A stretch of DNA of 64,000 nucleotides. It comes from Pandoraea iniqua (GTDB lineage: Bacteria > Pseudomonadota > Gammaproteobacteria > Burkholderiales > Burkholderiaceae). Positions 10,146 to 19,578 of this stretch are shown here, in pieces; the stretch's first letter is position 1; the number at the start of each line of letters is the position of its first letter. The position numbers and the translations under genes were made by a program. Below the pieces are notes generated by a model, which was given only the letters and a program-made list of their open reading frames with translations, searched no databases and was not told the origin of the DNA. The DNA lies in the NCBI RefSeq assembly GCF_902459685.1, contig NZ_CABPSF010000004.1, positions 62,001 to 126,000 on the forward strand, in the 5' to 3' direction.

Positions 10146-10162
10146 CGTTGTCGTACCACCTT

Positions 10163-10222
10163 GCCGCCTCCTTGGCGGCGTGTTGACGGGTTCCATAAGG
10201 GGCGGGGATTCTCCCCCGCCCC
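10163..10222 (+). terminator. Tandem hairpins after the glutamate dehydrogenase gene
   Basis: Two GC-rich hairpins follow the stop codon. GCCGCC (10163-10168) pairs with GGCGGC (10174-10179). GGGGCGGGG (10199-10207) pairs with CCCCGCCCC (10214-10222) around a six-base loop. There is no run of U after either, so intrinsic termination is uncertain; they may instead protect the 3' end. Confidence 0.4.
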
Positions 10223-10422
10223 GGCACATCTTCCATTCCAAAATGTGTGTGATTGAGTCATCGCACCTCATCATTTCCGTCAACTATTAAGCGTTTACAC
10301 AAAAGACGCAAAACGGCGTATCATTCGGGAAAACCCTAGGATTGAATTAGCCCGCGCGAATGCTTGCCCATTGCGCGGGTTGTTACGTCCTGGGGTTTCG
10401 TCGATTCTCTTTTCCCTTCGCA

Positions 10423-11685
10423 ATGTCAAACGACGCCCGCACCCCTACGCAGTTTGCGACGACGCTCCAAATCGTCTCGACCGTGTTCTTCACTTTCCTC
10501 TGCTATCTGACGATTGGCTTGCCGCTCGCGGTGCTGCCGTCGTTCGTGCATGTGGACTTGGCTTACAGCTCCGTCATTGCCGGTCTGGCGATCAGCGTGC
10601 AGTACTTGGCGACGTTGCTTTCGCGCCCGTACGCCGGTCGCACGGCGGATGCGTGGGGACCGAAACGAACGGTGTTGTGCGGTCTGGTCGCCTGCGGCGC
10701 ATCGGGCTTGCTCGTGGCGCTCGCTGGTGTGTTCTCCGGCCTGCCGTGGCTCTCGTTGGTGGCTCTGATCCTCGGTCGTCTGGTACTGGGCTTTGGTGAA
10801 AGCTGGGTCTCGACCGGCGCGATCATGTGGGGCATTGGGCAGGTGGGTCCGGCGAACACGGCGCGGGTGATTTCGTGGAACGGTGTGGCGACTTACGGCG
10901 CGCTGGCGCTGGGCGCTCCGCTCGGTGTGGCGCTCGATAACGCGTACGGTATCGAGGCATTGGGTGGCGCGATTGCGCTGTCGGGTGTCGTTGGTTTGCT
11001 GCTGGCCCGCATCAAGCGCGCGACGCCGGTGATTCATGGCGAGCGTCTCGCGTTTCGTGCCGTGCTGGGCCGCGTGATGCCGTTCGGCATGGGGCTGGCG
11101 TTGGGCTCGATCGGGTTCGGGGCGATCTCCACGTTCATTACGCTGTACTACGCCAGCCATCATTGGGACAACGCCGCGCTCGCACTGACCGCGTTCGGCG
11201 TGTGTTTCATGGGCGTGCGGCTGGCGCTGGGCAGCAGCATCGCGCGCTTCGGCGGTTATCGCGTGGCGATGGTGTCGTTCGCACTGGAAGCCTTCGGCTT
11301 GATCGTGCTCGGCGTGGCCCCGACCGGCTTTACGGCGTTGTTGGGCGCGGCGCTTGCGGGCGCGGGCTTCTCGCTGGTGTTCCCGTCGCTGGGAGTGGCT
11401 GCGGTGAACTTGGTGCCCGCACAGAATCGCGGCGCGGCGCTGGGTGCCTACTCGGTGTTTCTCGACGTTGCACTCGGCGTGACCGGGCCGGTCGCCGGCC
11501 TGATCGTGGGCGCCTATGGTTATGCCGAGGTGTACCTGTGTGCTGCCGTGGCCGCCATTGCTGCGGTGCTGCTCACGGTCTGGATGTCGCGTGCTGCCCG
11601 GGCGCGTGCGGCCAGTGAAGCGCAGGAAGCCGGCGAGGCAGGCAAGGCAGCCGGCAACGCCAAGAAAGCCCCCCAAGCCGCGTAA
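10423..11685 (+). CDS. MFS transporter, YhhS/YfcJ-like
   Basis: A 420-residue major facilitator with about 12 membrane segments. The N-terminal half has [20 protein letters not shown] and the loop [20 protein letters not shown] between helices 2 and 3, the signature region of the YhhS/YfcJ drug-or-sugar efflux group. The Ala/Lys-rich tail (about residues 395-420) is cytoplasmic and probably disordered. The ATG at 10423 is preferred; a longer frame from 10360 begins in unconserved sequence. The substrate is unknown. A second protein of the same family lies at 22777-23982 and shares the same opening topology and RTAD loop, so the window holds two paralogues. No regulator gene is adjacent. Confidence 0.88.
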   Translation: MSNDARTPTQFATTLQIVSTVFFTFLCYLTIGLPLAVLPSFVHVDLAYSSVIAGLAISVQYLATLLSRPYAGRTADAWGPKRTVLCGLVACGASGLLVALAGVFSGLPWLSLVALILGRLVLGFGESWVSTGAIMWGIGQVGPANTARVISWNGVATYGALALGAPLGVALDNAYGIEALGGAIALSGVVGLLLARIKRATPVIHGERLAFRAVLGRVMPFGMGLALGSIGFGAISTFITLYYASHHWDNAALALTAFGVCFMGVRLALGSSIARFGGYRVAMVSFALEAFGLIVLGVAPTGFTALLGAALAGAGFSLVFPSLGVAAVNLVPAQNRGAALGAYSVFLDVALGVTGPVAGLIVGAYGYAEVYLCAAVAAIAAVLLTVWMSRAARARAASEAQEAGEAGKAAGNAKKAPQAA

Positions 11686-12002
11686 TCTCCACGACTCCTG
11701 CACGGCGGCGAAAGGCCGCCGCTGCGGAGAGCATGCGCCGCTGACGCATCGATGGGTATCTACCCATAACGCGTGCACTCCAGCGATCTCTCGAAAGAAT
11801 CCCCGTACATTGCGAACACGCCCTCGGATGTCCCGAGGTCTGATGAAAATATTTCGGTATCCGAAGTGATATATGGTCAGAGAGCGATTGGAAGAAGTGC
11901 TGGTTTACCGGCGCTTCGGTGACCAAGTGACGTAAGCCGACATCTTCCGGGTTGCCGGCATGTTCATTGCGTCAGGGCTCCGGATCTTTTTGCGAGGCAG
12001 TG
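11686..12002. other. Intergenic region with short inverted repeats
   Basis: No gene is evident. A small hairpin CGGCGGC-GAAAG-GCCGCCG (11703-11721) follows the MFS stop. A near-perfect operator-like palindrome, ATGGGTA-TC-TACCCAT, lies at 11752-11767. The rest is AT-richer than its surroundings and presumably carries the promoter of the small secreted protein gene that follows. Confidence 0.4.
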
Positions 12003-12446
12003 ATGGCAAGCGGACGGGCAATAGCAGCAGTATTGGTGACATTGGCGCTTGTGATGGCCGCGCGCTCAATGCGCCCATCGGCATCACAATCCGAGTCTGT
12101 CCCTCAGCGATGTCATGTTTCTCAGGAGGTTGTTCGACTGATGGGGGCGAGGGAATATGCGATGCTCAGTCATCAGGGTGACGACTGGTTGCCCCTGATG
12201 GCGACCCCCGGTGGCGGGCGTGACGATGCGCCGCCCATGCTCGTCAACTGCACCTATGCGCTGGCTTCTGATGCGGGCGTAGACGCGTTCTATTGGCCGG
12301 CAGGGACCAAGGCGGATACCTCGTTGCCCTTGGATGCGAGGCGTTTAAGTGTTCCGAAGGGACCTTTCGGCACGCTGATGTCGCTCTGCAATACGGGGGC
12401 GGGCTCCGGACAGGGATGGTGCAAGGGCGGACCGGGCGGCGCGTGA
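12003..12446 (+). CDS. Small secreted protein of unknown function
   Basis: A 147-residue protein opening MASGRAIAAVLVTLALVMAA, a plausible signal peptide or membrane anchor, followed by a mainly hydrophilic domain with four cysteines (in QRCHV, VNCTY, SLCNT and GWCKG) that could form two disulfides in the periplasm. The ATG at 12003 follows a GAGG-like ribosome site; a start at 11952 would put extra polar residues before the hydrophobic core. The Gly-rich C-terminus (GQGWCKGGPGGA) ends one base before the stop of the convergent MocR gene. I do not recognise the family. Codon positions look coding, but similarity support is needed. Confidence 0.6.
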   Translation: MASGRAIAAVLVTLALVMAARSMRPSASQSESVPQRCHVSQEVVRLMGAREYAMLSHQGDDWLPLMATPGGGRDDAPPMLVNCTYALASDAGVDAFYWPAGTKADTSLPLDARRLSVPKGPFGTLMSLCNTGAGSGQGWCKGGPGGA

Positions 12447-12447
12447 A

Positions 12448-14106
12448 TCACCGGCCCACTTTCCCTTGAGCGGCCACGATCGCAGCCAGCCGTTTGATGA
12501 GCGACGGAATGCGCGCCGCGTCCGTATCGCCGTAGCCGATGACGAGCCCGTTATCGGCCGGTTGCGGATCGAGCGCGAAGCTGGAGAGCGCTCGTGGTCC
12601 CATGCCTTCGCGCAAGGCGGACGCCACAATCGTTTTGTCGTGGAATGTGGGATCGAGGCGTACCGTCAGGTGCAGGCCGCAACGCTCGCCGATGACCGCG
12701 TATGCCGGGTCGAAGTGTTCCGCAAGCGCTTCACGCAGGGCCGTCTGGCGCTCGCGATACAGGCGTCGCATGCGCCCCAGATGTCGCGCGAATTGTCCGC
12801 TGCGGATGAAGTCTGCCAATGCCAGTTGTTCGAAACGATGCCCGCCGCGAAGCAGTTCGTCGAGGGCGTCTCGCGTTTGCGCGGCCAGTTGCGTCGGCAA
12901 GATCAGAAAACCGAGCCGCAGCGCCGGAAACATCGTCTTGCTGAACGTGCCGACGTAGACCACCGGCGCGTCGGGCACCATGCCCTGCATAGCAGCGATC
13001 GGTTCCCCTTGATGGCGAAACTCGCTGTCGTAATCGTCTTCCAGAATCCACGTGCCGTAGTGGCGTGCCTGCGCGATGAGATCGAGCCGGCGCGACGCCG
13101 ACAGCACGCTGCCCAGTGGGTATTGGTGCGAGGGCGTGACGTACACCAGACGCGGCGTCGACGCGGCCCACGCGCCCGGCGGAATCACGATGCCTTCATC
13201 GTCCACGCGCATGGCTTGCACACGCACATCGCTCGCGTGAAAGGCGGCTTTGGCACCGCGATAGCCCGGGTCTTCCATCCACACCGTGTCGCCGGGGTCG
13301 GTGAGCAGACGCACGCAGAGAATTAGCGCTTCGTGGGCACCTTCCGTGATGACGACTTGTGAGGCGTCGCAACGCACGCCGCGAGAGATGCGCAGGTGTT
13401 CGGCGATGGCTTCGCGCAGCGCCGGTTCGCCCAGCGGATCGCCGTAGTGATAGTGGCGCGGTTGCGCTTCGCGCATCACACGCTCAAGGGTGCGGCGCCA
13501 TGTGCTGGCCGGAAAGCGTGTAAGGGAGGGCACGCCGGGCACGAAAGGCAGGGGCGATTCGTTCGCCCGCGCTGCGTGACTTGTGGCGGGCAAGCGCTGC
13601 ACCCGGCGTGACGCGCTGGGCGCGGCGGCAGGTGAGTCGCTGGCGTTGGCCTCGGGGGCCGGGCGCGCGACGTCGGTGTTCGTGGTTTTGGTGAGGGCCG
13701 AGTCCGCAGCCGAGTCCGCAGCCGATCTAAGGCGGGCCGACTGTCTGGCGGCTTCTTCGGCGACACGCGGGTCGAGCGAGAGCTGGGCGACACGGGTGCC
13801 GAGCCGGTGCGGCACGATGAAGCCTTCGGCGGCCAGTTGGTCGTAGACGATCGACACCGTATTGCGCGAGACGGCCAGATCTTCAGCGAGCGTACGCGAG
13901 GCGGGCAGACGCGCCCCGGCGGGCAGCCGCCCTTCGAGAATGGCGTGCTTGAGCCGGGCGAGCAGTTGTTTCTGGAGCGAGAGGCCACGCCCCGTGCCGG
14001 TGTTCAGCGGGCTGTCGAACAGCGCGGCGACGTTCTCGGGCCCGGGATCGGTGTGAGTCTCACTGGCGTGCTTGGCGGATACGGATTCGGATACGGATAC
14101 GGACAT
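12448..14106 (-). CDS. MocR/PdxR-type regulator (GntR winged helix fused to aminotransferase-like domain)
   Basis: A 552-residue MocR-family protein. The GntR-type winged helix is at about residues 40-110 (LKHAILEGRLPAGARLPASR, then AEDLAVSRNTVSIVYDQL). A class-I aminotransferase-like domain follows from about residue 190, with PLGEPALREAIAEHL, the PLP region (VYVGTFSKTMFPALRLGF, where the Schiff-base Lys is the K of FSKTMF) and a C-terminal SSFALDP segment. Family members such as PdxR and GabR sense PLP or PLP adducts. The linker between domains is long (about 80 residues, Ala/Ser/Pro/Thr-rich), making the protein longer than the usual ~480. It is divergent from the acetyltransferase gene, which is a possible target. 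Confidence 0.9.
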   Translation of the reverse strand: MSVSVSESVSAKHASETHTDPGPENVAALFDSPLNTGTGRGLSLQKQLLARLKHAILEGRLPAGARLPASRTLAEDLAVSRNTVSIVYDQLAAEGFIVPHRLGTRVAQLSLDPRVAEEAARQSARLRSAADSAADSALTKTTNTDVARPAPEANASDSPAAAPSASRRVQRLPATSHAARANESPLPFVPGVPSLTRFPASTWRRTLERVMREAQPRHYHYGDPLGEPALREAIAEHLRISRGVRCDASQVVITEGAHEALILCVRLLTDPGDTVWMEDPGYRGAKAAFHASDVRVQAMRVDDEGIVIPPGAWAASTPRLVYVTPSHQYPLGSVLSASRRLDLIAQARHYGTWILEDDYDSEFRHQGEPIAAMQGMVPDAPVVYVGTFSKTMFPALRLGFLILPTQLAAQTRDALDELLRGGHRFEQLALADFIRSGQFARHLGRMRRLYRERQTALREALAEHFDPAYAVIGERCGLHLTVRLDPTFHDKTIVASALREGMGPRALSSFALDPQPADNGLVIGYGDTDAARIPSLIKRLAAIVAAQGKVGR

Positions 14107-14214
14107 GGCGTGGCACCATTAGATTGCTTCGTTATGGTGCTTTTTATCGTACCATCAATGCGTTACTTTGGTGTCGTGACACTTGCGTCCATCACGTTCC
14201 TGGAGAGGACATTC

Positions 14215-14940
14215 ATGACCGAAGCAACGCTGTTCAACGAATACGATCAACCTATCGGGCCGCCCGTGCCGGATTGGACGCCGCGCGCACAGCCGCCCCG
14301 CACCGCCATCACCGGCCGTTACTGCCGCGTCGAACCGCTCGATGTGGAGCGTCACGCGAAGGATTTGTTCGACGCCTACGCGAGCGCCCCCGACGGGCGT
14401 GACTGGACTTATCTGGGCGTCGGTCCGTTCGCCGATTTCGATAACTATTACACGCATGCCACCAAGCAGGCCGCGTCCACCGACCCGATGCACCATGCGG
14501 TGATCGATCTGGAGACGGGCAAGGCCGTGGGCACGCTCGCGCTCATGCGCATCGACACGGCGAATGGCGTGATCGAAGTGGGCCACGTCGCGTACTCGCC
14601 GCTGCTCAAGCGTACCCGCGCGGGCACGGAAGCGCAGTATCTGCTGCTCAAGCGCGCCTTCGACGAGTTGGGATATCGCCGCTACGAATGGAAGTGCGAC
14701 GCGTTGAATGCGCCGTCGCGCCGGGCAGCTACGCGTTACGGCTTCACGTTCGAGGGTGTTTTCCGTCAGGCGATCATCTACCGTGGCCGCAGCCGCGACA
14801 CGGCGTGGTTCTCGATCACGGACGGCGAGTGGCCCGCCATCAGCCGTGGTTTTTCGCAGTGGTTGTCGCCGGAGAACTTCGATGCCGAGGGTGAGCATCG
14901 GGCGAGTCTGGCCGAACTGATTTCGGTCGCGAAGGGATAA
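14215..14940 (+). CDS. GNAT-family N-acetyltransferase
   Basis: A 241-residue acetyltransferase of the RimJ/RimL type (Acetyltransf_3). The core runs from the substrate-side GRYCRVEPLDVERHAKDLF (about residue 36) through HHAVIDLETGKAVGTLALM to EVGHVAYSPLLKRTRAGTEA, which holds the acetyl-CoA pyrophosphate loop, and then [20 protein letters not shown], typical of the family. The ATG at 14215 has an excellent ribosome site (GGAGAGGA, 14202-14209). The gene is divergent from the MocR regulator; a regulator-enzyme pairing is plausible but unproven. The acceptor (a small amine, an antibiotic or a protein N-terminus) cannot be read from the sequence. A strong bidirectional terminator follows. Confidence 0.9.
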   Translation: MTEATLFNEYDQPIGPPVPDWTPRAQPPRTAITGRYCRVEPLDVERHAKDLFDAYASAPDGRDWTYLGVGPFADFDNYYTHATKQAASTDPMHHAVIDLETGKAVGTLALMRIDTANGVIEVGHVAYSPLLKRTRAGTEAQYLLLKRAFDELGYRRYEWKCDALNAPSRRAATRYGFTFEGVFRQAIIYRGRSRDTAWFSITDGEWPAISRGFSQWLSPENFDAEGEHRASLAELISVAKG

Positions 14941-14951
14941 CCTTCCAATAA

Positions 14952-14989
14952 AAAACGCCCCGCTGGAACCGATTCCAGCGGGGCGTTTT
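14952..14989. terminator. Strong bidirectional intrinsic terminator
   Basis: A perfect 17-bp stem (14952-14968 with 14973-14989) around the four-base loop CCGA, with an A-tract on the left and a T-tract on the right. It lies between the acetyltransferase gene (+) and the purine permease gene (-), so it can end transcription from both sides. Confidence 0.95.
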
Positions 14990-15054
14990 GTCGTTTAGAG
15001 ACTGGCGTTGCGTGTTGCGGTACTGCTTGCCAGTCTCGCCGGGTTCGCGGCGTA

Positions 15055-16347
15055 TTACCCCGGGAAGAACGCGTACTTCAACACGAACAGCACGGCGATG
15101 ACCCATGCGGCCGGGTGCACGTCCTTCGCACGGCCCGTGAACAGCTTGAGCACGGCGTACGAAATGAAGCCGAAGGCCAGACCCGTCGCGATCGAGTACG
15201 TGAACGGCATGGCCAGCGCGGTCAGGGCCGCCGGGGTGGCTTCCGTGATGTCGTCCCATTCCACGTCGAGCAGTTCGCGCAGCATCAGGCCAGCCACGTA
15301 GAGCAGGGCCGGGGCCGCGGCGTAGGCCGGGACCGAACCGGCGAGCGGTGCGACGAACAGCGCCAGAATGAACAACCCGGCGATGGTCAGAGCGGTGAGG
15401 CCCGTACGGCCACCCGCTTGCACGCCCGAGGCGCTTTCCACGTAGGCGGTGGTGCTGCTCGTACCCAACAGCGAGCCGAAGAAGATGGCGATCGAGTCGG
15501 CGAACAGTGCGCGTCCCAGCCCCTTGTATTGCGTGCCTTCGAGGAGACCGGCGCGCTTGGCCACACCCATCAGCGTGCCGGTCGCGTCGAACACTTCAAC
15601 CAGCACGAAGGCCAGAATCACGTGAACGAAGCCAGCGTGCAGTGCACCGGGAATATCGAGCTGGAGGAACGTCGGCGCGAGGCTCGGCGGCATGGCGAAC
15701 ACGCCTTGAAACTGGTTCAGGCCGAACACCATCGAGAGCACCGTCACGGCGAGAATGCCGATCAGGATGGCACCCCGAATGCGCAGGGCATCGAGCACGG
15801 CGATCAGGAAGAAACCGAAGATCGCGAGCAGCGCTTGCGGCGAGTGCAGATCGCCGAGGCCGATCTTGGTGGCCGGGTTGGCCACGACGATGCCGGCGTT
15901 ACCCAGTGCGATGATCGCGAGGAACAGACCGATACCGGCCGCGATGGCGCAGCGTAGCGATTTGGGTACCCCGGCAATGAGCCACGATCGCACCCCAGTC
16001 ACGGTCAGGATGATGAAAATACACCCTGAGATGAAGACTGCGCCCAGCGCCTGCTGCCAGGTGTAGCCCATGGCCCCCACCACGGTGAACGCGAAGAAGG
16101 CGTTCAGGCCCATACCGGGCGCCATGCCGATCGGGTAGTTGGCCACGAAGGCCATGATCACCGAGCCAATCGCCGCCGCCAGACATGTCGCCACGAACAC
16201 GGCACTCTTGTCCATGCCGGTGGTGCCGAGAATGTTGGGGTTGACGAAGATGATGTAAGACATCGTCAGGAAGGTGGTGAGACCTGCCACCATTTCTGTC
16301 CTGACATTGGAGCCATGCTCCTCGAGTTTGAAGAATTTGGTCAGCAA
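15055..16347 (-). CDS. Purine (adenine/guanine/hypoxanthine) permease, NCS2 AzgA-like family
   Basis: A 430-residue inner-membrane permease of the AzgA/GhxP/PbuG branch of the nucleobase transporters, which import purine bases with protons. Recognisable segments are FKLEEHGSNVRTEMVAGLTT at the N-terminus, TMSYIIFVNPNILGTTGMD, MAPGMGLNAFFAFTVVGAMG (substrate-site region) and LLGTSSTTAYVESASGVQAG, followed by further helices. The start is a TTG at 16347: an in-frame stop lies just upstream and an AGGAG site sits six bases before it, which decides the start. The length is normal. It is transcribed on the same strand as, and downstream of, the porin gene (90-bp gap). Confidence 0.93.
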   Translation of the reverse strand: MLTKFFKLEEHGSNVRTEMVAGLTTFLTMSYIIFVNPNILGTTGMDKSAVFVATCLAAAIGSVIMAFVANYPIGMAPGMGLNAFFAFTVVGAMGYTWQQALGAVFISGCIFIILTVTGVRSWLIAGVPKSLRCAIAAGIGLFLAIIALGNAGIVVANPATKIGLGDLHSPQALLAIFGFFLIAVLDALRIRGAILIGILAVTVLSMVFGLNQFQGVFAMPPSLAPTFLQLDIPGALHAGFVHVILAFVLVEVFDATGTLMGVAKRAGLLEGTQYKGLGRALFADSIAIFFGSLLGTSSTTAYVESASGVQAGGRTGLTALTIAGLFILALFVAPLAGSVPAYAAAPALLYVAGLMLRELLDVEWDDITEATPAALTALAMPFTYSIATGLAFGFISYAVLKLFTGRAKDVHPAAWVIAVLFVLKYAFFPG

Positions 16348-16437
16348 CGTGCGCTCCTATTCACTTTGTTATGCCGTCGTCCGTGTGCAGCGGGGGCGCG
16401 CGCATTGTACTGCGCGCGCGCCGTGCTGCCGAGTTTG

Positions 16438-17481
16438 TCAGAACTTGGTGCGCATGCCCACCCCGAAAGTATTGCCGGCTTCCAGCCCCGACACCTTGTC
16501 GTTGAGGTAGGCGGCATACAGATCGGTGCGCTTGGAGAGGTTGTAGTCGTAACCGACGGCCCACGTGTTGCGGCTCACGTTATTGGCGCCGGTGTTCTTG
16601 GTATAAGCGTAGGACGCCATGACACTGCCGCCGCCGAGCGGCACCGACACGCCGAACTGACCGCCGTTGGACGTGAGGTTGCCGCCGGTGATGTTGTTCT
16701 TGATGTACTGATACTGACCGTAGAGTTTGACGATCTGGAAGTCGTACGTGAGACCGGCCTGCAAGGCTTGTTGATTGCGGAAGCCGGTAATGCCGGCCTG
16801 ATCGTCGGGCGTCGAGTCGAATTTCACTTGCTGGAACGCGACGGTGGCAGCGAGCGGGCCATGGAAGTACATGGCGGCGGCGCTCCACTTGTTCTGGCCA
16901 GCCTCACCGGCCTTGTTGCCGAACGCGTACGAGAAGCTGGCGCCCAGCCCCTTGTAGTCGGGCGTGGCGTACATCACGCCGTTGCTCCAGCCGGAGTCAC
17001 CCACGATGCCTTGCCCCGACTGGCCAAGGAACGTGTGATAGACCATCGGGCTGAAGGTATAGGAGTCGACAAACGGGTTGAACAGAATCGTCGACACGAA
17101 GTACGACGTGGTCAACCGGCCCATCGTGACGGTGCCGAGCGTGTTCGACTGGAGACCGACGTAGGCGTTGCGCGAGAAGAAGCTGTCGCCCGTGTAGCGG
17201 CCGTAGTTACCGTTTTGCGGCAGGAAGAAGTCTTCCAATACGAAGATGGCCTTCAGACCGTCGCCCAGATCTTCGCTACCTTTCATGCCCCAGTACGACG
17301 TGGACATGCCGCCGCCGCCCTGCGTCCATGCCCGCTCACCGCCGGGTGTTTTAGCCGCGCCGACCCAAGCGTCGACCTGCCCGTAAAGCGATACGTTGGA
17401 TTGTGCTTGTGCCGCCCCTGCCGCCGCACCACAAACCGCGAGGGCGAACGCGCCCCGCAGCCATCCCGCTGCCTTGCTCAT
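16438..17481 (-). CDS. Outer-membrane porin (Gram-negative porin family, Burkholderia-like)
   Basis: A 347-residue beta-barrel porin. It has a signal peptide (MSKAAGWLRGAFALAVCGAA, cleaved near AQAQ), then the typical first strand SNVSLYGQVDAWVGAAKTPG, the constriction region SYWGMKGSEDLGDGLKAIFV and the family segment GDSFFSRNAYVGLQSNTLGT. The last residue is Phe (VGMRTKF), the signal for insertion by the BAM machinery. Such trimeric porins of betaproteobacteria let small hydrophilic solutes across the outer membrane. It has its own long AT-rich upstream region. The purine permease follows on the same strand, but I cannot tell whether the two are linked in function. Confidence 0.93.
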   Translation of the reverse strand: MSKAAGWLRGAFALAVCGAAAGAAQAQSNVSLYGQVDAWVGAAKTPGGERAWTQGGGGMSTSYWGMKGSEDLGDGLKAIFVLEDFFLPQNGNYGRYTGDSFFSRNAYVGLQSNTLGTVTMGRLTTSYFVSTILFNPFVDSYTFSPMVYHTFLGQSGQGIVGDSGWSNGVMYATPDYKGLGASFSYAFGNKAGEAGQNKWSAAAMYFHGPLAATVAFQQVKFDSTPDDQAGITGFRNQQALQAGLTYDFQIVKLYGQYQYIKNNITGGNLTSNGGQFGVSVPLGGGSVMASYAYTKNTGANNVSRNTWAVGYDYNLSKRTDLYAAYLNDKVSGLEAGNTFGVGMRTKF

Positions 17482-17726
17482 GAATGTGTCTCCGTCTCGT
17501 TTTGATTTATGCGTGCGCCTTGTACAGTTGTTTCACCGATGGATTTCAGGGGCACGCCCGAGTCATTGACACTGACTTCACGTTGCGCGGTATCGGTGCT
17601 GCTTTAAGGCGTGATCATTATTATCAAGACGGTAATGTCGAAATATCATCGGGGTTTGATACTCGGTATTACGTTGTGAACGGCATACGGCGCGGGTTAA
17701 CACCGAAGTTTTCTTAAAAAACTTTC
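17482..17726. other. AT-rich region upstream of the porin gene
   Basis: No coding sequence is convincing here. The stretch is AT-richer than the window average and presumably holds the porin promoter and regulatory sites, but I could not place a promoter with confidence. Together with the terminator and repeat pair that follow, it makes up the 1.1 kb between the porin and hydrolase genes. Confidence 0.4.
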
Positions 17727-17754
17727 AAAAAAATGGCCGTCGCGATGGACGGCC
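17727..17754 (-). terminator. Intrinsic terminator reading leftward
   Basis: GGCCGTC (17735-17741) pairs with GACGGCC (17748-17754) around a six-base loop. Read on the minus strand it is followed by a run of seven U (17727-17733). It would stop transcription coming from the hydrolase gene or the repeat region before it reaches the porin promoter. Confidence 0.65.
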
Positions 17755-17900
17755 TTAAGTCTTTTGAATCGTGGTTTCGATTCGAAAGACGAGCAGGAAA
17801 TCTTGGGTTTGCTTTTGCTGCTAGCTATTTTGTGAAAGTTGTAATTCTTTGGTTGGCTTGGGCCTCACCTACGCATAACGTTTGCGGTCTGCCGCCGGTA

Positions 17901-18122
17901 CGGTCCCCGTTTTCGTCGCTCCCCGTTACTCGCTTTGGAAAACGGGGACCGCACCGACGGCCATCTCCCTACCTTCGCATCGTCGCAACCGATCGCGCTA
18001 CCCACTTCGCCGCGCTTCTCCCACTCTCCCATCCCGATAAAACCGCCTTCTCCAACGCAAAGGGTCTCGCCAGTCGTCCCCACGTGCTTCGCATCTGCTG
18101 GTGACGACCGTCGAGACCCTCG
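17901..18122 (+). repeat. 222-bp intergenic repeat, copy 1 (direct orientation)
   Basis: This stretch recurs in inverted orientation at 18257-18477 with only scattered differences. It starts with its own inverted repeat, CGGTCCCCGTTTTC (17901-17914) against GAAAACGGGGACCG (17938-17951), a perfect 14-bp stem with a 23-base loop. It continues through a segment matching the other copy (ACGGCCATCTCCCTACCTTC onward) up to GAGACCCTCG. Short frames read through both copies give similar peptides, but that follows from the DNA repeat and is not evidence for a gene. Confidence 0.85.
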
Positions 18123-18256
18123 TTCCTCCCGATGTCGTTCTCCATGCCCGGTCCACCAAGGTCTCCGTAGTGAACACCCGTGGGACTCAACGCGAAGCGG
18201 GTTTCCCGAAGCGATCACCTGACCCGACCGGGAGTCGGGAAGTACCGCGGGGATGT

Positions 18257-18477
18257 CGAGGGTCTCGGCGACCATCCCCAGCAGATGCAAAGCACGTGGG
18301 GATGGGCGACGAGGCCCTCTGCGTTGGAAGCGGCGGTGTTATCGGGATGGGGGAGCAGGGGAGCATAGAGACGCGGGTAGGGCGATCGGGTGCGACGATG
18401 CGAAGGTAGGGAGATGGCCGTCGGTGCGGTCCCCGTTTTCCAAAGCGAGTAACGGGGAGCGACGAAAACGGGGACCG
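18257..18477 (-). repeat. 222-bp intergenic repeat, copy 2 (inverted)
   Basis: Reverse-complement copy of 17901-18122, separated by a 134-bp unique spacer (18123-18256). The internal hairpin is preserved exactly (18427-18440 with 18464-18477). Most differences between copies are in the middle part. Preservation of the terminal palindrome while the middle drifts points to a structured or mobile intergenic element rather than a protein gene. Nothing else is seen up to the hydrolase stop at 18580. Confidence 0.85.
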
Positions 18478-18579
18478 GGCCGGCGGCCGACCACGGGCGT
18501 GAGAGCCGCCGGGCCTCGGTGCAACGTAAAGATCGTCGTCAGCCACGAACGCCGTAAGCCGCAAGCCAAACGCCCTCGC

Positions 18580-19419
18580 TCAACGCACCGCCCGCCAATC
18601 CGCGTTATGCGCTGCCAGCCAGTTCTCGGCCAATTGCGGATCGCCGTGATTGTTCGGATGAAAGCCCGTCGACATGTACTTCAACATCGGCCCCGTGCAA
18701 CGCCACACTACACCATCGCGGCCGAAGAACATCGTCGTGAAACCCCACCACGTACTCGGTTTGAATAACGTACCGTCACGCCACAAATTGCTGATCGTCT
18801 GCGCATGGCTTTCCAGCGCGAACATGATCAACACGTACACGTACGTGAGAACGCGCATGCGCTCGCTGCCACCCAAGGCGCGATACAGATCGAACGCGAC
18901 CGCCTTGTGCTCGGTCTCTTCCGCCGCATGCCAGCGCCACATCAGTCGCATCTTCGGCTCGGCCTTCGCCAGCCAGCGGTCGTAACGCAATGCGCCATCG
19001 CCGAACACCGCCGTGCAATGCTCATACGCCGCCGTCACCGCGAGCATGTACATCGGCGAAAGCTTGCGGCGACGTGCAAATTGAATCCGCCGCGTCGCCC
19101 AGTTTTCCCAGTGATTCACCAATCCCTGCTTGGTCAACTGTGCGTTGTACTGCCCGTGGATGTGACGGTGCGTCGCTTCCTGTCCGATGAACTGCGCAAT
19201 GTCGGCGCGCAGCTTGTCATAGCGCGCATCCTCGGGCAGTCGATCCATCGTGTCGCGAACGGAATCGATGAACGACTGCTCCCCAACCGGGAAACTCATC
19301 GACAACGCGTTGTAATACATCGTGCGGTAGGCGTCCCCACTGTGCCAGTGGCGCTCGAATCCACTCGCCAGATCGACCGTAAGCTTGCGAACGGTAAGGG
19401 CTGAAGTGTCTGTGGTCAT
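18580..19419 (-). CDS. Metal-dependent hydrolase (COG3687 / PF10118 family)
   Basis: A 279-residue protein of the predicted metal-dependent hydrolase family found widely in proteobacteria. Visible family features are the mid-protein FIGQEATHRHIHGQYN (about residues 88-103), the repeated AAYEHCTAVFGDG, and RWHAAEETEHKAVAFDLYRA (about 165-184). The E-x-x-H pairs in these helices resemble a carboxylate/histidine metal site such as in ferritin-like di-iron proteins. One hydrophobic stretch (VLTYVYVLIMFAL, about residue 195) may sit on the membrane. The true substrate is unknown. A TetR gene diverges from it across 159 bp and probably controls it. Confidence 0.85.
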   Translation of the reverse strand: MTTDTSALTVRKLTVDLASGFERHWHSGDAYRTMYYNALSMSFPVGEQSFIDSVRDTMDRLPEDARYDKLRADIAQFIGQEATHRHIHGQYNAQLTKQGLVNHWENWATRRIQFARRRKLSPMYMLAVTAAYEHCTAVFGDGALRYDRWLAKAEPKMRLMWRWHAAEETEHKAVAFDLYRALGGSERMRVLTYVYVLIMFALESHAQTISNLWRDGTLFKPSTWWGFTTMFFGRDGVVWRCTGPMLKYMSTGFHPNNHGDPQLAENWLAAHNADWRAVR

Positions 19420-19578
19420 GGCGCTTGCCTCTCAAATATCTCAATGGGTCGGGCGGACTCGCAGTGACCGGCGCTTTGTGACACCTGCGTGCCGTCACTT
19501 GAATTCCTCAACGAATGTGAGCATTATTCATTTCTTGCGCACTTTGCCGCAACTCGCTTCCCGCTCAGGTTTTTCGAC

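Noticed and set aside
17865-18409. Overlapping frames in the repeat region encoding similar peptides (SPADAKHVG... on both strands).
   Set aside because: The similarity follows from the inverted DNA repeat. The frames lack good ribosome sites, cross the hairpins and have unnatural composition.
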